64,000 nucleotides of DNA from positions 388,909 through 452,908 of the forward strand of contig JAUVXJ010000002.1 of assembly GCA_030603665.1 (NCBI GenBank), written 5' to 3'. The translations under genes were made by a program, and so were the position numbers. The DNA is from Chloroflexota bacterium (lineage in GTDB: Bacteria > Chloroflexota > Anaerolineae > UBA7937 > B3-Chlor). How positions within the stretch are numbered: position 1 is the first letter of the stretch; each line of letters begins with the position of its first letter. Under the pieces are notes generated by a model. That model worked only from the letters and a program-made list of their open reading frames with translations. It ran no database searches and was not told where the DNA came from. Shown here one piece after another: positions 33,845 through 43,800 of this stretch.

Positions 33845-36460
33845 CTAGTCAACCCTCTCGAACCTCACCCAGTCCAAAGCGGCCGCGACCGTAGGTTCCG
33901 TGAGACCCTGTCCAGCCCGGACACTCACAGGTCGGAGAAGACCTGTCGCCTCAAGCGCCTGTCCTGGCTCCGCCCCTTTGATGCCGATGACGGCGTGCCC
34001 CCACCGGAACATCCCCCGGAGGTCTTCCTGGGCTCCGATGGTTCGCAGCGCCAACACCGCCTCCTCCGTCAGGTGGAGAGAGGCCTCGTCCCCTACCGCG
34101 ACGGCCACGACCATGCCCTCTGGTATGCCCCCGATGAACTCGGCCAGGCGGGTCGATTCCTCCTCGCTGGCGAAGGTGTCGAAATGGCTGCTGTGTTCTA
34201 CTACACCGGCCACCGGGTCCAGGACCGCCACGTTGTATCCCCTTTCGCTTGGAGACACATCGCGGCCATCGACATGGATGTGGCCAAAGTCCCCTACCTC
34301 CTCGCCCGCACTCTTGACCAGGATGTTGACCGGTGCCCTCACTCCGGTGCTCCCAACCTGGTAGTCACCGTCCCTGATCTGCCCGGCGGGGAAGAGGGGT
34401 CGGAACCGGAAGTGGAGCTCGTTGAGCCCATCTCGTACTAGATGCGCAGGAAGCGACACTTCGTACTCGTGCCAGCCCTCTGCCAGCTCCAACGAAGTCA
34501 CAAGATGCCCGTTGAGCACGACGTCCATGCTCTGCCCGGGGCCCGGAGCCATAGCGCGCAGGGTCATCTCCCGATGAGCAGGAGACAGTGCGGCGAAGAA
34601 GCGCGCCTCGCTGCGCTGTGCCCACACGTACTCCGCCCCGCTCTCGCTCCATCCCTCGCCCAGATGCAGACGCGCCTCGTCGGGGCCCAGGTCGATGAAC
34701 ACCTCGTCGGCCAGAGGTGGGATTGTGATGCGATACGAGACGATACCCTCACCCTCAAATGCCGGCTCTCCTCCGAATACGTACCGCACATACTCATGCA
34801 GCACCGTGGGAATCACCTCTGTATGCAGAACAACGTACCGCACGCCCAGCAGACGCAGCACGTCAGGCGCCAGTCCCCTGTCCCTGTCCCACACCTCCCG
34901 CTCTACCTCGTGGCCGTTCTCCAGGGCGATGATAGTGTTGATCACAGGGGCCTCGGTGAAGTACTGGAACTTGTACTCCGGATTGCGAGAGGTGTTACCT
35001 CCCAGAAGCCTCTTCCCGTGCGTCGTCTGGTAGTACTGCACGAACATGATCATAGGGTCCTTGGTGCCCGTGACCCTGAAGCCGTTCCGCCAGGCCAGCG
35101 GCAACTCGAGCACGGCGAAATCCCCTGGCTCGTCGGCGATAGCCGCATACAGCTGGGGAACCCGGAAGTCGGAGAGAGGTAGGGGCACCGAGAGATGCTC
35201 GAACAGAATCAGCGATGCCAACGCGGCCGACACCACCCATTTCCGCCCGCTGCCCCGCAGAAGACCCGTGAGACGATGCAGACCATAGCCAGCAAGCGTG
35301 GCCCAGCACAACGCCAGCATCACGCTGTACCGGCTCGGATACCGGTTGCCCTTGAAGAAGGGCAGGGCCGCCAGCAGATCGAAGGGAAGAGGCAGGTCGT
35401 GCTCCTGGCCATTGATGCGCAGCGCAGGGCCCAGGGCGATGAGGGCGAAGATGATGGCGGCCACTATCCACAGTCGGACACCGCGGTCTCTCCAGCGGGA
35501 CACCGCGCCGTAGACAGCCAGCCCCAACACGGCGTAGCCGATGAACACGAAGTTCAGATATGAGAAGTCGAAGCGCTGCCGCCACAGGTCTGCTAGAGGA
35601 TGCAGATGGCTGGGCACAAAGAAGCCGAGAAGGTCGGCCGAGAAAATGTTGGCAAAGCCCCCACCCTCCACCAGGAAATCGCCTTCCACCATCATCACCT
35701 TCAGCATACGAAGGAGGATGGGAGACATGCCCGCGGCGAAGACTAGACCAATGAGCACCAGGTTACCGAAGAAGCGGACGTTACTTCTCCAACCATCCAC
35801 GGCCAGCCAGTAGAGCAGATAGATGAGGGTGAAGATGAGGAGGAAAGAGGCGTAGGTGAACTCGGTGTAACCATTCAGCAGCAGGAACAAGGCCGCCAGA
35901 ACGGAGTAGCGCAGGGCTTTCGGCTTCCTCCTGGACTTGATCAAGAAGAGGACGTAGAAGGGTATCCACTGTGTGCTCAGGATGTTGAACTGGCCCAGAG
36001 AGGCGTAGACAAGCCGGTTGGACGAGAAGGCGTAGATCAGCCCAACGATGAAAGGGGCAGACGGATGGGTATCTCGTGGCAGCAGATACCTGGCCAGCAG
36101 ATAGGCTCCGTAGGCCGACAGAACAAAGGTGGCGAAGACGATCACGTTGTTGGCGGTCACCAGCCCCAGGAGTGGCTGGAGCGGAATTGACTCAAAGCCG
36201 TTCAGGATGGTCAGGGTGTAGAAGGTGAGATCGATGCCCAGGGGGTAGAACATGAAGTCGCAGAGGAGGGGGTTGGAATGGAGATCGACCACGGCTTGCT
36301 TCACCCACCACAGGTTCCACACCAAAGCGGGATCATCGCTTCCGTCGCCGGGGACGTGGGTGGCGAAACGCAGAATGAGGGGACAAGTCAGAAGGACTGT
36401 CAGCAGGAGATAGACCCCTATGACGGCGACGTGCTCCCTCCACACGACCTGCTTGGCCAA
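33845..36460 (-). CDS. Large membrane protein with C-terminal ILEI/FAM3-like domain
   Basis: 871 aa. Residues 1-440 hold about ten to twelve TM helices with GT-C-like features (THVPGDGSDDPALVWNLWW in the first outer loop, FKGNRYPSRYSVMLAL later). Residues about 445-560 form a soluble part. Residues 580-720 are a beta-sandwich (WHEYEVSLPAHLVRDGLNEL). The last 160 residues match the ILEI/FAM3 (PANDER) lectin-like domain: SERGYNVAVLDPVAGVV, then SHFDTFASEEESTRLAEFI, GDEASLHLTEEAVLALRTIG and FRWGHAVIGIKG. That domain is best known from animal FAM3 cytokines and POMGNT1. The TTG start at 36460 has AGGAG eight to nine bases upstream. A glycosyltransferase with an attached sugar-binding domain is the best reading. 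Confidence 0.8.
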   Translation of the reverse strand: MAKQVVWREHVAVIGVYLLLTVLLTCPLILRFATHVPGDGSDDPALVWNLWWVKQAVVDLHSNPLLCDFMFYPLGIDLTFYTLTILNGFESIPLQPLLGLVTANNVIVFATFVLSAYGAYLLARYLLPRDTHPSAPFIVGLIYAFSSNRLVYASLGQFNILSTQWIPFYVLFLIKSRRKPKALRYSVLAALFLLLNGYTEFTYASFLLIFTLIYLLYWLAVDGWRSNVRFFGNLVLIGLVFAAGMSPILLRMLKVMMVEGDFLVEGGGFANIFSADLLGFFVPSHLHPLADLWRQRFDFSYLNFVFIGYAVLGLAVYGAVSRWRDRGVRLWIVAAIIFALIALGPALRINGQEHDLPLPFDLLAALPFFKGNRYPSRYSVMLALCWATLAGYGLHRLTGLLRGSGRKWVVSAALASLILFEHLSVPLPLSDFRVPQLYAAIADEPGDFAVLELPLAWRNGFRVTGTKDPMIMFVQYYQTTHGKRLLGGNTSRNPEYKFQYFTEAPVINTIIALENGHEVEREVWDRDRGLAPDVLRLLGVRYVVLHTEVIPTVLHEYVRYVFGGEPAFEGEGIVSYRITIPPLADEVFIDLGPDEARLHLGEGWSESGAEYVWAQRSEARFFAALSPAHREMTLRAMAPGPGQSMDVVLNGHLVTSLELAEGWHEYEVSLPAHLVRDGLNELHFRFRPLFPAGQIRDGDYQVGSTGVRAPVNILVKSAGEEVGDFGHIHVDGRDVSPSERGYNVAVLDPVAGVVEHSSHFDTFASEEESTRLAEFIGGIPEGMVVAVAVGDEASLHLTEEAVLALRTIGAQEDLRGMFRWGHAVIGIKGAEPGQALEATGLLRPVSVRAGQGLTEPTVAAALDWVRFERVD

Positions 36461-36560
36461 GCCGAGACGCTCCTTTGCTCAACATAGCGCTGCGGGCAGC
36501 ATCGCAACCCTGCATGAACCGAAGTTTCGACGCCAATCTCCGCAGTGGATCCACCGCCAT

Positions 36561-36590
36561 AGTATAGTCACTTCCACGAACCTGGGGCAA
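36561..36590 (-). promoter_or_regulatory. Promoter of the ILEI-domain gene
   Basis: Minus strand: TTGCCC (36585-36590), 18-bp spacer, TATACT (36561-36566). Divergent from the folC promoter next to it. Confidence 0.45.
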
Positions 36591-36602
36591 CCCAGGAGCG
36601 AG

Positions 36603-36631
36603 TTTACATTTGGCTCTAGCTGACCTAGAAT
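36603..36631 (+). promoter_or_regulatory. Promoter of folC
   Basis: Plus strand: TTTACA (36603-36608), 17-bp spacer, TAGAAT (36626-36631), 21 bp before the GTG start. Confidence 0.6.
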
Positions 36632-36652
36632 AGCCCAAATTGAGGCATCACG

Positions 36653-38020
36653 GTGTTCACCTACCAGCAAGCCCTGGACTACATCTACTCCTTCGTCGAT
36701 CAGGAGAAGCTCCAGCCCGACAAGTACGAGCCGCGGCGCTTCGACCTGACCAACATGCATGCTTTCATGACCATGCTGGGGGACCCCCATCGAAGGCTCC
36801 GAGCGGTGCACGTCGCTGGGACCAAGGGCAAGGGCTCGACCTGCGCCATGATGGCCAGCGTGCTCCAGACCGCGGGCTACAACGTGGGTCTTTTCACCCA
36901 GCCCCACCTGCACACCTTCCGCGAGCGGATCCAGGTCGGCGGCTGCCTGATCAGCGTAGATGAGATGGTGGCGCTCCTGGAACAGTTGAAGCCCTCCATC
37001 GGGGACCTGCCGGATCCCAGCACCTTCGAGATCATGACCGCCATGGCCGTTCAGTACTTCGCGGAGCAGGAGGTGGACTTCGCCGTGATCGAGACCGGCC
37101 TGGGGGGGCGCCTGGACACCACCAATGTTATCGAACCGCTAGTCTCCGTCATCACTTCCATCAGCTACGACCACACGTACATCCTGGGGGATACCATTGA
37201 GGAGATCGCGAGGGAGAAGGCCGGGATCATCAAAGAGGGAAAGCCCGTCGTCTGCGCCCCTCAGAAGCCAGCCGCGGAGCAGGTCATAGTCGAGGTCTGC
37301 CAGGAGAGGAACGCACCGCTGGTTCTCCTCGGCCGGGACTGGCTGTGGGAGCGCACCGAATCCAACGTGCATGGCCAAGGCCTCCGGGTGACGTGCAAAA
37401 CGGCCGATGGCGGAGGGCTGTTGAAGCATGGCGAAACCGGGGAGTTCTGGATCCCCTTGCTGGGCCGTTACCAGGTGGTGAACGCCGCCACCGCTATCGC
37501 CACCCTGGATCAACTGCACCTCCAGGGAGTAGATCTATCCCTGACGCACGTGAGCGATGGCTTGCGCACAGCGCACTGGCCGGGGCGCCTGGAGATACTG
37601 AGCCAGAATCCGCTGCTGGTGGTGGACGGCGCGCATAACATGGACTCCATGCAGCGAATGATGGACACGCTCGTGGAAGACCTCCTCTACGACCGGCTGA
37701 TTGTGGTGGCGGGGTTCTCCGCGGATAAGAACATCGCGGGCATGATGGGGGAACTGACCTCCCGCGCCGACGAGTTGATCCTCACCAAGTCGGTCCACCC
37801 ACGCTCAGCCGAGCCAGAGAAGATAGCGGCGCAAGCTGACCAGGCAAAGGCACGGGTGACGGCGGTCAACGACGTGTCTTCCGCGCTGTGGGAGGCCCTG
37901 AAACGTGCGGGCAGTGATGACCTGGTCTGCATCACAGGCTCTCTATTCGTCGTGGCAGAGGCCAGGGCTGCCTGGTTGGACGCCCAGGGCGTGGACTTTG
38001 AGCGGGACCCTCAGTTGTAG
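36653..38020 (+). CDS. folC: Folylpolyglutamate synthase / dihydrofolate synthase
   Basis: 455 aa. N-terminal helix (YQQALDYIYSFVD), Mur-ligase-type P-loop GTKGKGST at 56-63, and the FTQPHLHTFRERIQV and ETGLGGRLDTTNV signatures. The SYDHTYILGDTIEEIAREKA motif and the C-terminal LLVVDGAHNMDSM complete the set. It adds glutamate to folate (and possibly to dihydropteroate) in an ATP-dependent reaction in the cytoplasm. GTG start with GAGG nine bases upstream. Single gene, convergent with the hydrolase at 38054. Confidence 0.95.
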   Translation: MFTYQQALDYIYSFVDQEKLQPDKYEPRRFDLTNMHAFMTMLGDPHRRLRAVHVAGTKGKGSTCAMMASVLQTAGYNVGLFTQPHLHTFRERIQVGGCLISVDEMVALLEQLKPSIGDLPDPSTFEIMTAMAVQYFAEQEVDFAVIETGLGGRLDTTNVIEPLVSVITSISYDHTYILGDTIEEIAREKAGIIKEGKPVVCAPQKPAAEQVIVEVCQERNAPLVLLGRDWLWERTESNVHGQGLRVTCKTADGGGLLKHGETGEFWIPLLGRYQVVNAATAIATLDQLHLQGVDLSLTHVSDGLRTAHWPGRLEILSQNPLLVVDGAHNMDSMQRMMDTLVEDLLYDRLIVVAGFSADKNIAGMMGELTSRADELILTKSVHPRSAEPEKIAAQADQAKARVTAVNDVSSALWEALKRAGSDDLVCITGSLFVVAEARAAWLDAQGVDFERDPQL

Positions 38021-38053
38021 TAGCAGAGCGCGGTGGCGAGGAGCGATCCCCTT

Positions 38054-38818
38054 CTACTCCGAGGCGACCAGGAACCTCTGGATGGCGTCGGTCACCAAGT
38101 CGGGCTGTTCCATCATCACCATGTGTCCTGCCTGGGGGATGATGGTCAAGGTAGCTCCGGGGATGTTTTCCCCCAGGTAGTGAGCGTACTTCGGGGGCGT
38201 CAGCTTGTCGTGCTCACCGCACAGCACCAGCGTAGAGCAGCCGATCTCGGCCAACTTGCTCATCATGTCGAACCTGTCGCAAGCGGCGAAATCGTCGTGC
38301 ACCACTTTGGGATCGTTCTCCAGCCATTCCTCCCGCGCTAGCTGCGCCAGTTCAGGCGAACTCTCGCCGGAGTACGCCAGGCCGAGCATCATCTCCACCG
38401 TGGATGGGAAATCCTGAAGCATGGCCTCCAGCAGACTGGGCAGCACCCGGAGCCGGGCGCCGCTTCCAACCAGCACCAGCCTGTTCACCCGGGAAGGATG
38501 GGTGAGGGCCAAATACTGCGAAATCGCCCCGCCCATAGAGTGCCCGACCAGCGTGACCTGGTCCAAGTCCAGAGCATCCAATAGCTGGAGTATCACCTCA
38601 GCATAGCCTGAGATAGATGTCCGTCCCTCTCCCAAGGAGCGGCCATGCCCGGGGAGGTCCACAGCATAGCGACCCACGCCCTTCAGACCCTGTACCTGCG
38701 ATCCCCAATGCCTGTGTGTGCCACCCGCGCCGTGGACGAAAAGCAACGAGTCTTGGCCCTCAGCTGACGGCCGGGAGACGTAGAAGAGATCCTGATCCGC
38801 GATAGTCACCTTTGGCAT
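38054..38818 (-). CDS. Alpha/beta hydrolase
   Basis: 254 aa. LLFVHGAGGTHRHW near residue 25, DLPGHGRS, nucleophile elbow GHSMGG with Ser94, acid in CGEHDKLTPP, and His in QAGHMVMMEQP. Complete catalytic triad of the esterase/lipase/C-C hydrolase branch. No signal peptide; substrate not predictable. It stands 69 bp after the trxB start region on the same strand and may be read from the trxB side. Confidence 0.9.
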   Translation of the reverse strand: MPKVTIADQDLFYVSRPSAEGQDSLLFVHGAGGTHRHWGSQVQGLKGVGRYAVDLPGHGRSLGEGRTSISGYAEVILQLLDALDLDQVTLVGHSMGGAISQYLALTHPSRVNRLVLVGSGARLRVLPSLLEAMLQDFPSTVEMMLGLAYSGESSPELAQLAREEWLENDPKVVHDDFAACDRFDMMSKLAEIGCSTLVLCGEHDKLTPPKYAHYLGENIPGATLTIIPQAGHMVMMEQPDLVTDAIQRFLVASE

Positions 38819-38887
38819 GAACTGACTCCTGGTCCTGAGGTAGTCATCGATGTGTTCAACGACGATGCAGGGCGGAGTCTGCGCTTT

Positions 38888-39835
38888 CTAAGCCTCGCGC
38901 TCTGGGTGAGCCCGACCCTCAAGTCCAGCCAGGTATTCTTCAGCCTGCATGGCCGCTCTCGCACCCGAACCCACCGCCGTCGAAATCTGCCAGGCAACTC
39001 CCTCCTGCACGTCACCGGCGGCGAAGACCCCCTCCACGCTGGTCATCTGCCGTTCGTCGGTGACGATGTAGCCACCCTCATCCAGCTCCACCTGGCCCTT
39101 GAACAGACCCGTGTTGGGCACGTTGCCGATGAAGGTAAAAACGCCCTGGGCTTCCACGGTCGACTCCTCACCCGTCTTCACGTGCTCCAGGCGCACCCCT
39201 TCCACACCATCCTCTCCCAGGATCTCAATGACCATCGTATCCCAGATGAACCGTATCTTCTCGTTGGCCCTGGCCATCTCCTCCACAACCTTCTCCGCCC
39301 GCAACCTGTCCCGCCGATGCACCACGATCACCTCGCTGGCGAACTTGGTGAGGAATACAGCCTCTTTGACCGCAGCGTCTCCTCCACCGACGACCACCAC
39401 CCGCTGATCGCGATAGAAATAGCCATCACACGTGGCACACGAAGACACCCCCCGCCCCGCGAACTCCGCCTCTCCAGGAATGCCCAGCGTTCGTGGCGAC
39501 CTGCCGGTGGCGATGATGATAGACCTGGCCGTGTGTACTCCTCCATGCGCCTTCACCTCGAAGGGCCTGGCAGAGAGATCGACGGCCACCGCCTCGTCCA
39601 TCAACATTTCGGCGCCGAAGCGTTCGGCCTGCTTCTGCATCAGTTGGGCCAGCTCAAAGCCCCCGATACCGTCGGGGAAGCCAGGGTAGTTGTCCACCCG
39701 CTCGGTCAGCGCCATGCTCCCGCCCAGGTTCTTGCCACTGACGAGCAAGGGCGCCAGGTTGGCACGACCGGCGTAAATGGCCGCCGTCAAAGCGGCGGAG
39801 CCAGACCCAACGATGATCAAGTTGCGCGGTTCCAT
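38888..39835 (-). CDS. trxB: Thioredoxin reductase
   Basis: 315 aa, standard low-molecular-weight TrxB length. FAD loop VGSGSAALTAAIYAGRA at the N-terminus, redox-active disulfide C133-AT-C136 (SSCATCDGYF), NADPH loop VVGGGDAAVKEA with HRRDRLRA, and the C-terminal FAD signature FAAGDVQEGVAWQ. It keeps thioredoxin reduced with NADPH. The ATG at 39835 has GGGAGGG upstream; the frame stays open farther up (to 40207) without protein features or start signals. The first FAD loop has Ser in place of the usual Gly (GSGSAA versus GSGPAG). Confidence 0.94.
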   Translation of the reverse strand: MEPRNLIIVGSGSAALTAAIYAGRANLAPLLVSGKNLGGSMALTERVDNYPGFPDGIGGFELAQLMQKQAERFGAEMLMDEAVAVDLSARPFEVKAHGGVHTARSIIIATGRSPRTLGIPGEAEFAGRGVSSCATCDGYFYRDQRVVVVGGGDAAVKEAVFLTKFASEVIVVHRRDRLRAEKVVEEMARANEKIRFIWDTMVIEILGEDGVEGVRLEHVKTGEESTVEAQGVFTFIGNVPNTGLFKGQVELDEGGYIVTDERQMTSVEGVFAAGDVQEGVAWQISTAVGSGARAAMQAEEYLAGLEGRAHPEREA

Positions 39836-39925
39836 ACTCGACCCTCCCAGCACGAACCTCGAAGCCATTGATGACCCCGGCACTCTGTCCACTGGAGACC
39901 GAGAGTCAGTGAGGCCACACCTCCT

Positions 39926-39954
39926 ATTGTACCTGGCGGCGCTGTCATTGACAA
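39926..39954 (-). promoter_or_regulatory. Promoter of trxB
   Basis: Minus strand: TTGTCA (39949-39954), 17-bp spacer, TACAAT (39926-39931). Its -35 overlaps that of the divergent methyltransferase promoter. Confidence 0.6.
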
Positions 39955-39976
39955 GGCCACTGCCTTGGGCTAGCAT
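39948..39976 (+). promoter_or_regulatory. Promoter of the methyltransferase gene
   Basis: Plus strand: perfect TTGACA (39948-39953), 17-bp spacer, TAGCAT (39971-39976). The shared region TGTCATTGACA is a palindrome. Confidence 0.55.
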
Positions 39977-40027
39977 CTCAGAGGACGTGCAGCGACCGTC
40001 GCTGATGCCCGCACCTGAGAGGATCCA

Positions 40028-40765
40028 GTGAGCTTCGAAGACGACAAGGTAGCTCTCCTCGGCCATCCCAGCTACGTGTGGCGACTGGGCCAAGAGCGCC
40101 GACTGGCCCTGATAGACAGGTACGCGCCTCTTCAGGACCGCAGGATCCTGGACGTGGGGTGCGGCATAGGCACCTACGTCGACAAACTGCGGCAGTTCAG
40201 CGGGCAAGTCTACGGTATTGACGTCGACACTGCAAGAATCTCGGAGGGCGCTGGCAGCCTACCCAACCTGCTCGCCGCGGAGGCCGAGAGACCTCCTTTC
40301 GTTTCAGGTTCCTTCGATGTCATTCTGCTGCACGAGGTTCTGGAACACGTCCGCGATGATCACCAGGTGGTCGCCGAAGCCTACAGGCTCCTCGCGCTCG
40401 GAGGGAGAATAGTCATCTTCGCTCCCAATCGGTTGTACCCCTTTGAGACACACGGAATCTACTGGCGAGGGAACTACAGATTCGGGAACTTCCCTTTCGT
40501 GAACTACCTTCCCGGATCATGGCGACGGCGCTTGTGCCCCCACGTGCGAGTGTACAGGGCGGCGGACCTGAAAGCACTCCTCAGGGACCTCCAACACCGT
40601 GTCGTCGTCCACACCCAGATCTACCCTGGATACGACAACTTCTCCGCCCGACACCCCTCGCTTGGATCGGCCCTACGCACCATCACCCATTCCCTGGAAG
40701 GCACACCCCTGCGCATCTTCGGCTTGTCCCACCTGCTCGTGGTCGAGAAAACAGCCGCTAGCTGA
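40028..40765 (+). CDS. Class I SAM-dependent methyltransferase
   Basis: 245 aa. SAM-binding motif I ILDVGCGIGTYVDKL (about 40-54), motif II acidic residue in YGIDVDTARI, and motif IV DVILLHEVLEHVRDD. The C-terminal part (YPFETHGIYWRGNYRFGNFPF) resembles methyltransferases near glycan/lipid loci rather than rRNA enzymes. GTG start with GAGAGGA upstream. Monocistronic between divergent promoters and the PBP gene. Acceptor unknown; a lipid- or sugar-modifying role would fit the neighbourhood. Confidence 0.87.
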   Translation: MSFEDDKVALLGHPSYVWRLGQERRLALIDRYAPLQDRRILDVGCGIGTYVDKLRQFSGQVYGIDVDTARISEGAGSLPNLLAAEAERPPFVSGSFDVILLHEVLEHVRDDHQVVAEAYRLLALGGRIVIFAPNRLYPFETHGIYWRGNYRFGNFPFVNYLPGSWRRRLCPHVRVYRAADLKALLRDLQHRVVVHTQIYPGYDNFSARHPSLGSALRTITHSLEGTPLRIFGLSHLLVVEKTAAS

Positions 40766-40791
40766 CGTCGCACATCCGTTCTTCTGAAGGC

Positions 40792-40820
40792 TTGCAGTCA
40801 CCCCCTGTGTCTGATAGTAT
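40792..40820 (+). promoter_or_regulatory. Promoter of the PBP1A-surE operon
   Basis: Plus strand: TTGCAG (40792-40797), 17-bp spacer, TAGTAT (40815-40820), 30 bp before the ATG at 40851. Confidence 0.6.
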
Positions 40821-40850
40821 GTCCTTAGACTGATCGATCAGGACAAGACC

Positions 40851-43800
40851 ATGACCTCGAACCTTCGACTCGTCATCGCCAGGCGACGGCAGCGGAGACA
40901 CGCGACCGGGCAGAACAACCACCTACCCAAGATAAGCATGTCAGCGGTTGGCGTGGTCATTCTGAGCTTCGTGTTGGCAGCGGGAGCAGGGCTGGGCTCC
41001 GTGGCGGGCGCCTATGCCTACTTCGCACAGCAAGTGCCCCCGGCGGAGATGATCGAGGTTCAGACCTCGCAGAGCTTCAAGACGACCAAGATATTCGACC
41101 GTACGGGGACCAAACTACTGTACGAAGTTTTCGACCCTCGCTGGGGGAGCCGGACAGTGGTTCCCATCGACCAGATACCGGACCATCTCAAGTACGCCAC
41201 CATCGCCATCGAAGACCAGGACTTCTACACCAACCCAGGCGTCAACATCCGCGGTTTGATACGTGCCGCCTATGTGGATATCACAGGGCAGGGTTTCCAG
41301 GGAGGCAGCTCCATAACCACGCTGCTGGTCAAGAACGTGATCATCCCACTGGAGGAGCGGGCAGAACGTTCCTTCACGCGCAAGATCAAGGAAGCCATCC
41401 TGGCCGTTGAGATAACGCGACGCTACAGCAAGGATCAGATCCTAGAGTGGTACCTGAACACCGTGTTCTACGGGAACCTGGCCTACGGCGTGGAGGCCGC
41501 CGCTCAGAACTACTTTGGCAAGCACGTGCAAGACCTGAGCCTGGCGGAGTGTGCTATGCTGGCCGTGTTGCCCAACGCGCCCGCCACGCACTCCCCCCTC
41601 ACCAACCCCGTGGAGGCCAAGATTCGCCAGCACCTGGTCCTGGACGCCATGTTCCGGCAGGGATACATCACCCAAGGCGAGATCGTGGCTGCTAAGGTGG
41701 AGGAGCTCCACTACGCTCCCGTTCGCTACGACATCGAGGCACCTCACTTCGTGATGTATGTCCGCCAGTTGCTGGAGGAGCGGTACGGCTCCGACCTGCT
41801 GTATCAAGGAGGCTTGAAAGTCTACACCACGCTCGATCTGGACCTTCAGCACGAGGCGGAGGACATCGCCCGCCGTCACCTGGCTGAACTTCAAGCTGAC
41901 GAGCGCAACGCCTCCAACGCCTCCGTGGTCACACTCAAACCCGCCACGGGGGAGATACTGGTCATGGTGGGTAGCCTGGACTACTTCGATCGAGACATAG
42001 ACGGGCAGGTCAACGTGGCTCTCGCCGAACGACAGCCCGGATCCTCCTTCAAGATGTTCACCTATACCGAGGCTCTGCGACAGGGCAACACCCCTGCCAC
42101 GATGGTCATGGATGTGCGCACAACATTCCCCGACCCGGACTATTCCAACCCGTATACGCCAGAGAACTACAACCGCAAGTTCAACGGTCCGCTCCGCCTC
42201 AGGCAGGGGCTGGCCCGCTCCATCAACGTGGCGGCCGTGAAGGTCTTGAGCTGGGTCGGAGTGAGGAGCGTAATAGAGCTTTCCCATCGCATGGGAATCA
42301 ACACCCTCACGCGGGACTACTACGGGTTGAGCCTCACCCTTGGAGGGGGTGAGGTCAGACTGCTGGACATGACCTACGCCTTCAGCGTGCTCGCCAACGG
42401 CGGCTACATGGCCGGCCAGCCTGTCCCCGAGGACAGTCTGAGGCCCGGTTATCGCGAACTGGACCCGGTCGCCATTCTGCGTGTAGCAGACACCAACGGC
42501 AATGTGCTGGAGGAGTATCGAAGCCCTGAGCTGCGGGAGGTCATCAATCCTCAGGTGTCTTACGTCATCACCCACATGCTCTCAGACAATGTGGCCCGTA
42601 CCCCAGCATTCGGGTCTCGCAGCATGCTCTGGCTGGGCAACGACAGGCCAGTAGCAGCGAAAACGGGGACCACCACTGACTATCGGGATTCGTGGACCAT
42701 CGGCTTCACGCCTCAGCTGTGCACGGGCGTCTGGGTGGGCAACAGCGACAACGAACCCATGGAACATGTGCCCGGTTCGGTTGGTGCCGCCCCCATCTGG
42801 CATGATACCATGCTCGTGGCTCTGGAAGGGGAGCCTGTCATGCCCTTCGTCGAACCGCCGGGATTGGAGTGGGCCATCGTGGACGCCACATCTGGATTGC
42901 TGCCCAACCCACACACTCCCTCCACCATCAGGGAGGTCTTCCTGCCCGGCACGGTGCCCACCGAAGAAGACAACATACATCAGATGGTCCGAATATGTCG
43001 CGCCAGCGGGAAGCTAGCCACCGTCTATTGCCCGCTTGACGAAGTGATGGACCAAGTGTTTGACATATACCCGACTGAGGCCGCGGACTGGGTGCGGCAG
43101 AACAACGTACCACAACCCCCCTCCGAGTACTGCGATCTGCACGGCCCGTCGCCCATAACTGGGGACGTGGCCATCACCAGCCCCCGTCCTTACGGCTACA
43201 TACAAGGCATCGTGCAGGTCATGGGCAACGCTCGGGGGCCAGACGTTCAACTATACCGCCTCCAGTACGGACCTGGGTTGAATCCGTCCTCCTGGACGCA
43301 GATAGGCGGAGATCACGGCAACACCGTGGACAACGGGCTCCTGGAGACGTGGGACGTACGAGACCTGGATGGACTGTACACCCTTCAGCTGTCAGTTGTC
43401 GACTGGAACAGCTTCTATCGGCAATCGACGATCCAGGTCACGGTGGACAACGTGGCCCCCACCATTGAGATAACCTACCCCATCACAGAACAGCTCTACG
43501 TCATGGAGACCGACGAGTGGGTCAGTTTCCAGGCCCAGGCTACGGACAACTTCTCCATGGACAGGGTCGAGTTCTTCTTTGACGACGAGATGCTGACCTA
43601 CGACACTGTAAGCCCCTACAATCAGCGGTGGACCATCGTCATGACCACCACACTGGAGCAAGATGCTGCTTTGAGAAAGCTCATCGCCGAGGAGGTTCCG
43701 GTTGAAGAGTGGCCCCCCAACGTGCTGCCCATCGAAGAGTCGCCCCCTGACGACCTCCCCACTGACGAGCCTTCTACCCCGGAGGACCTTGCTGAGGATC

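Noticed and set aside
41442..42575. 377-codon minus-strand frame inside the PBP gene
   Set aside because: Antisense shadow of a clearly conserved penicillin-binding protein; no motifs.
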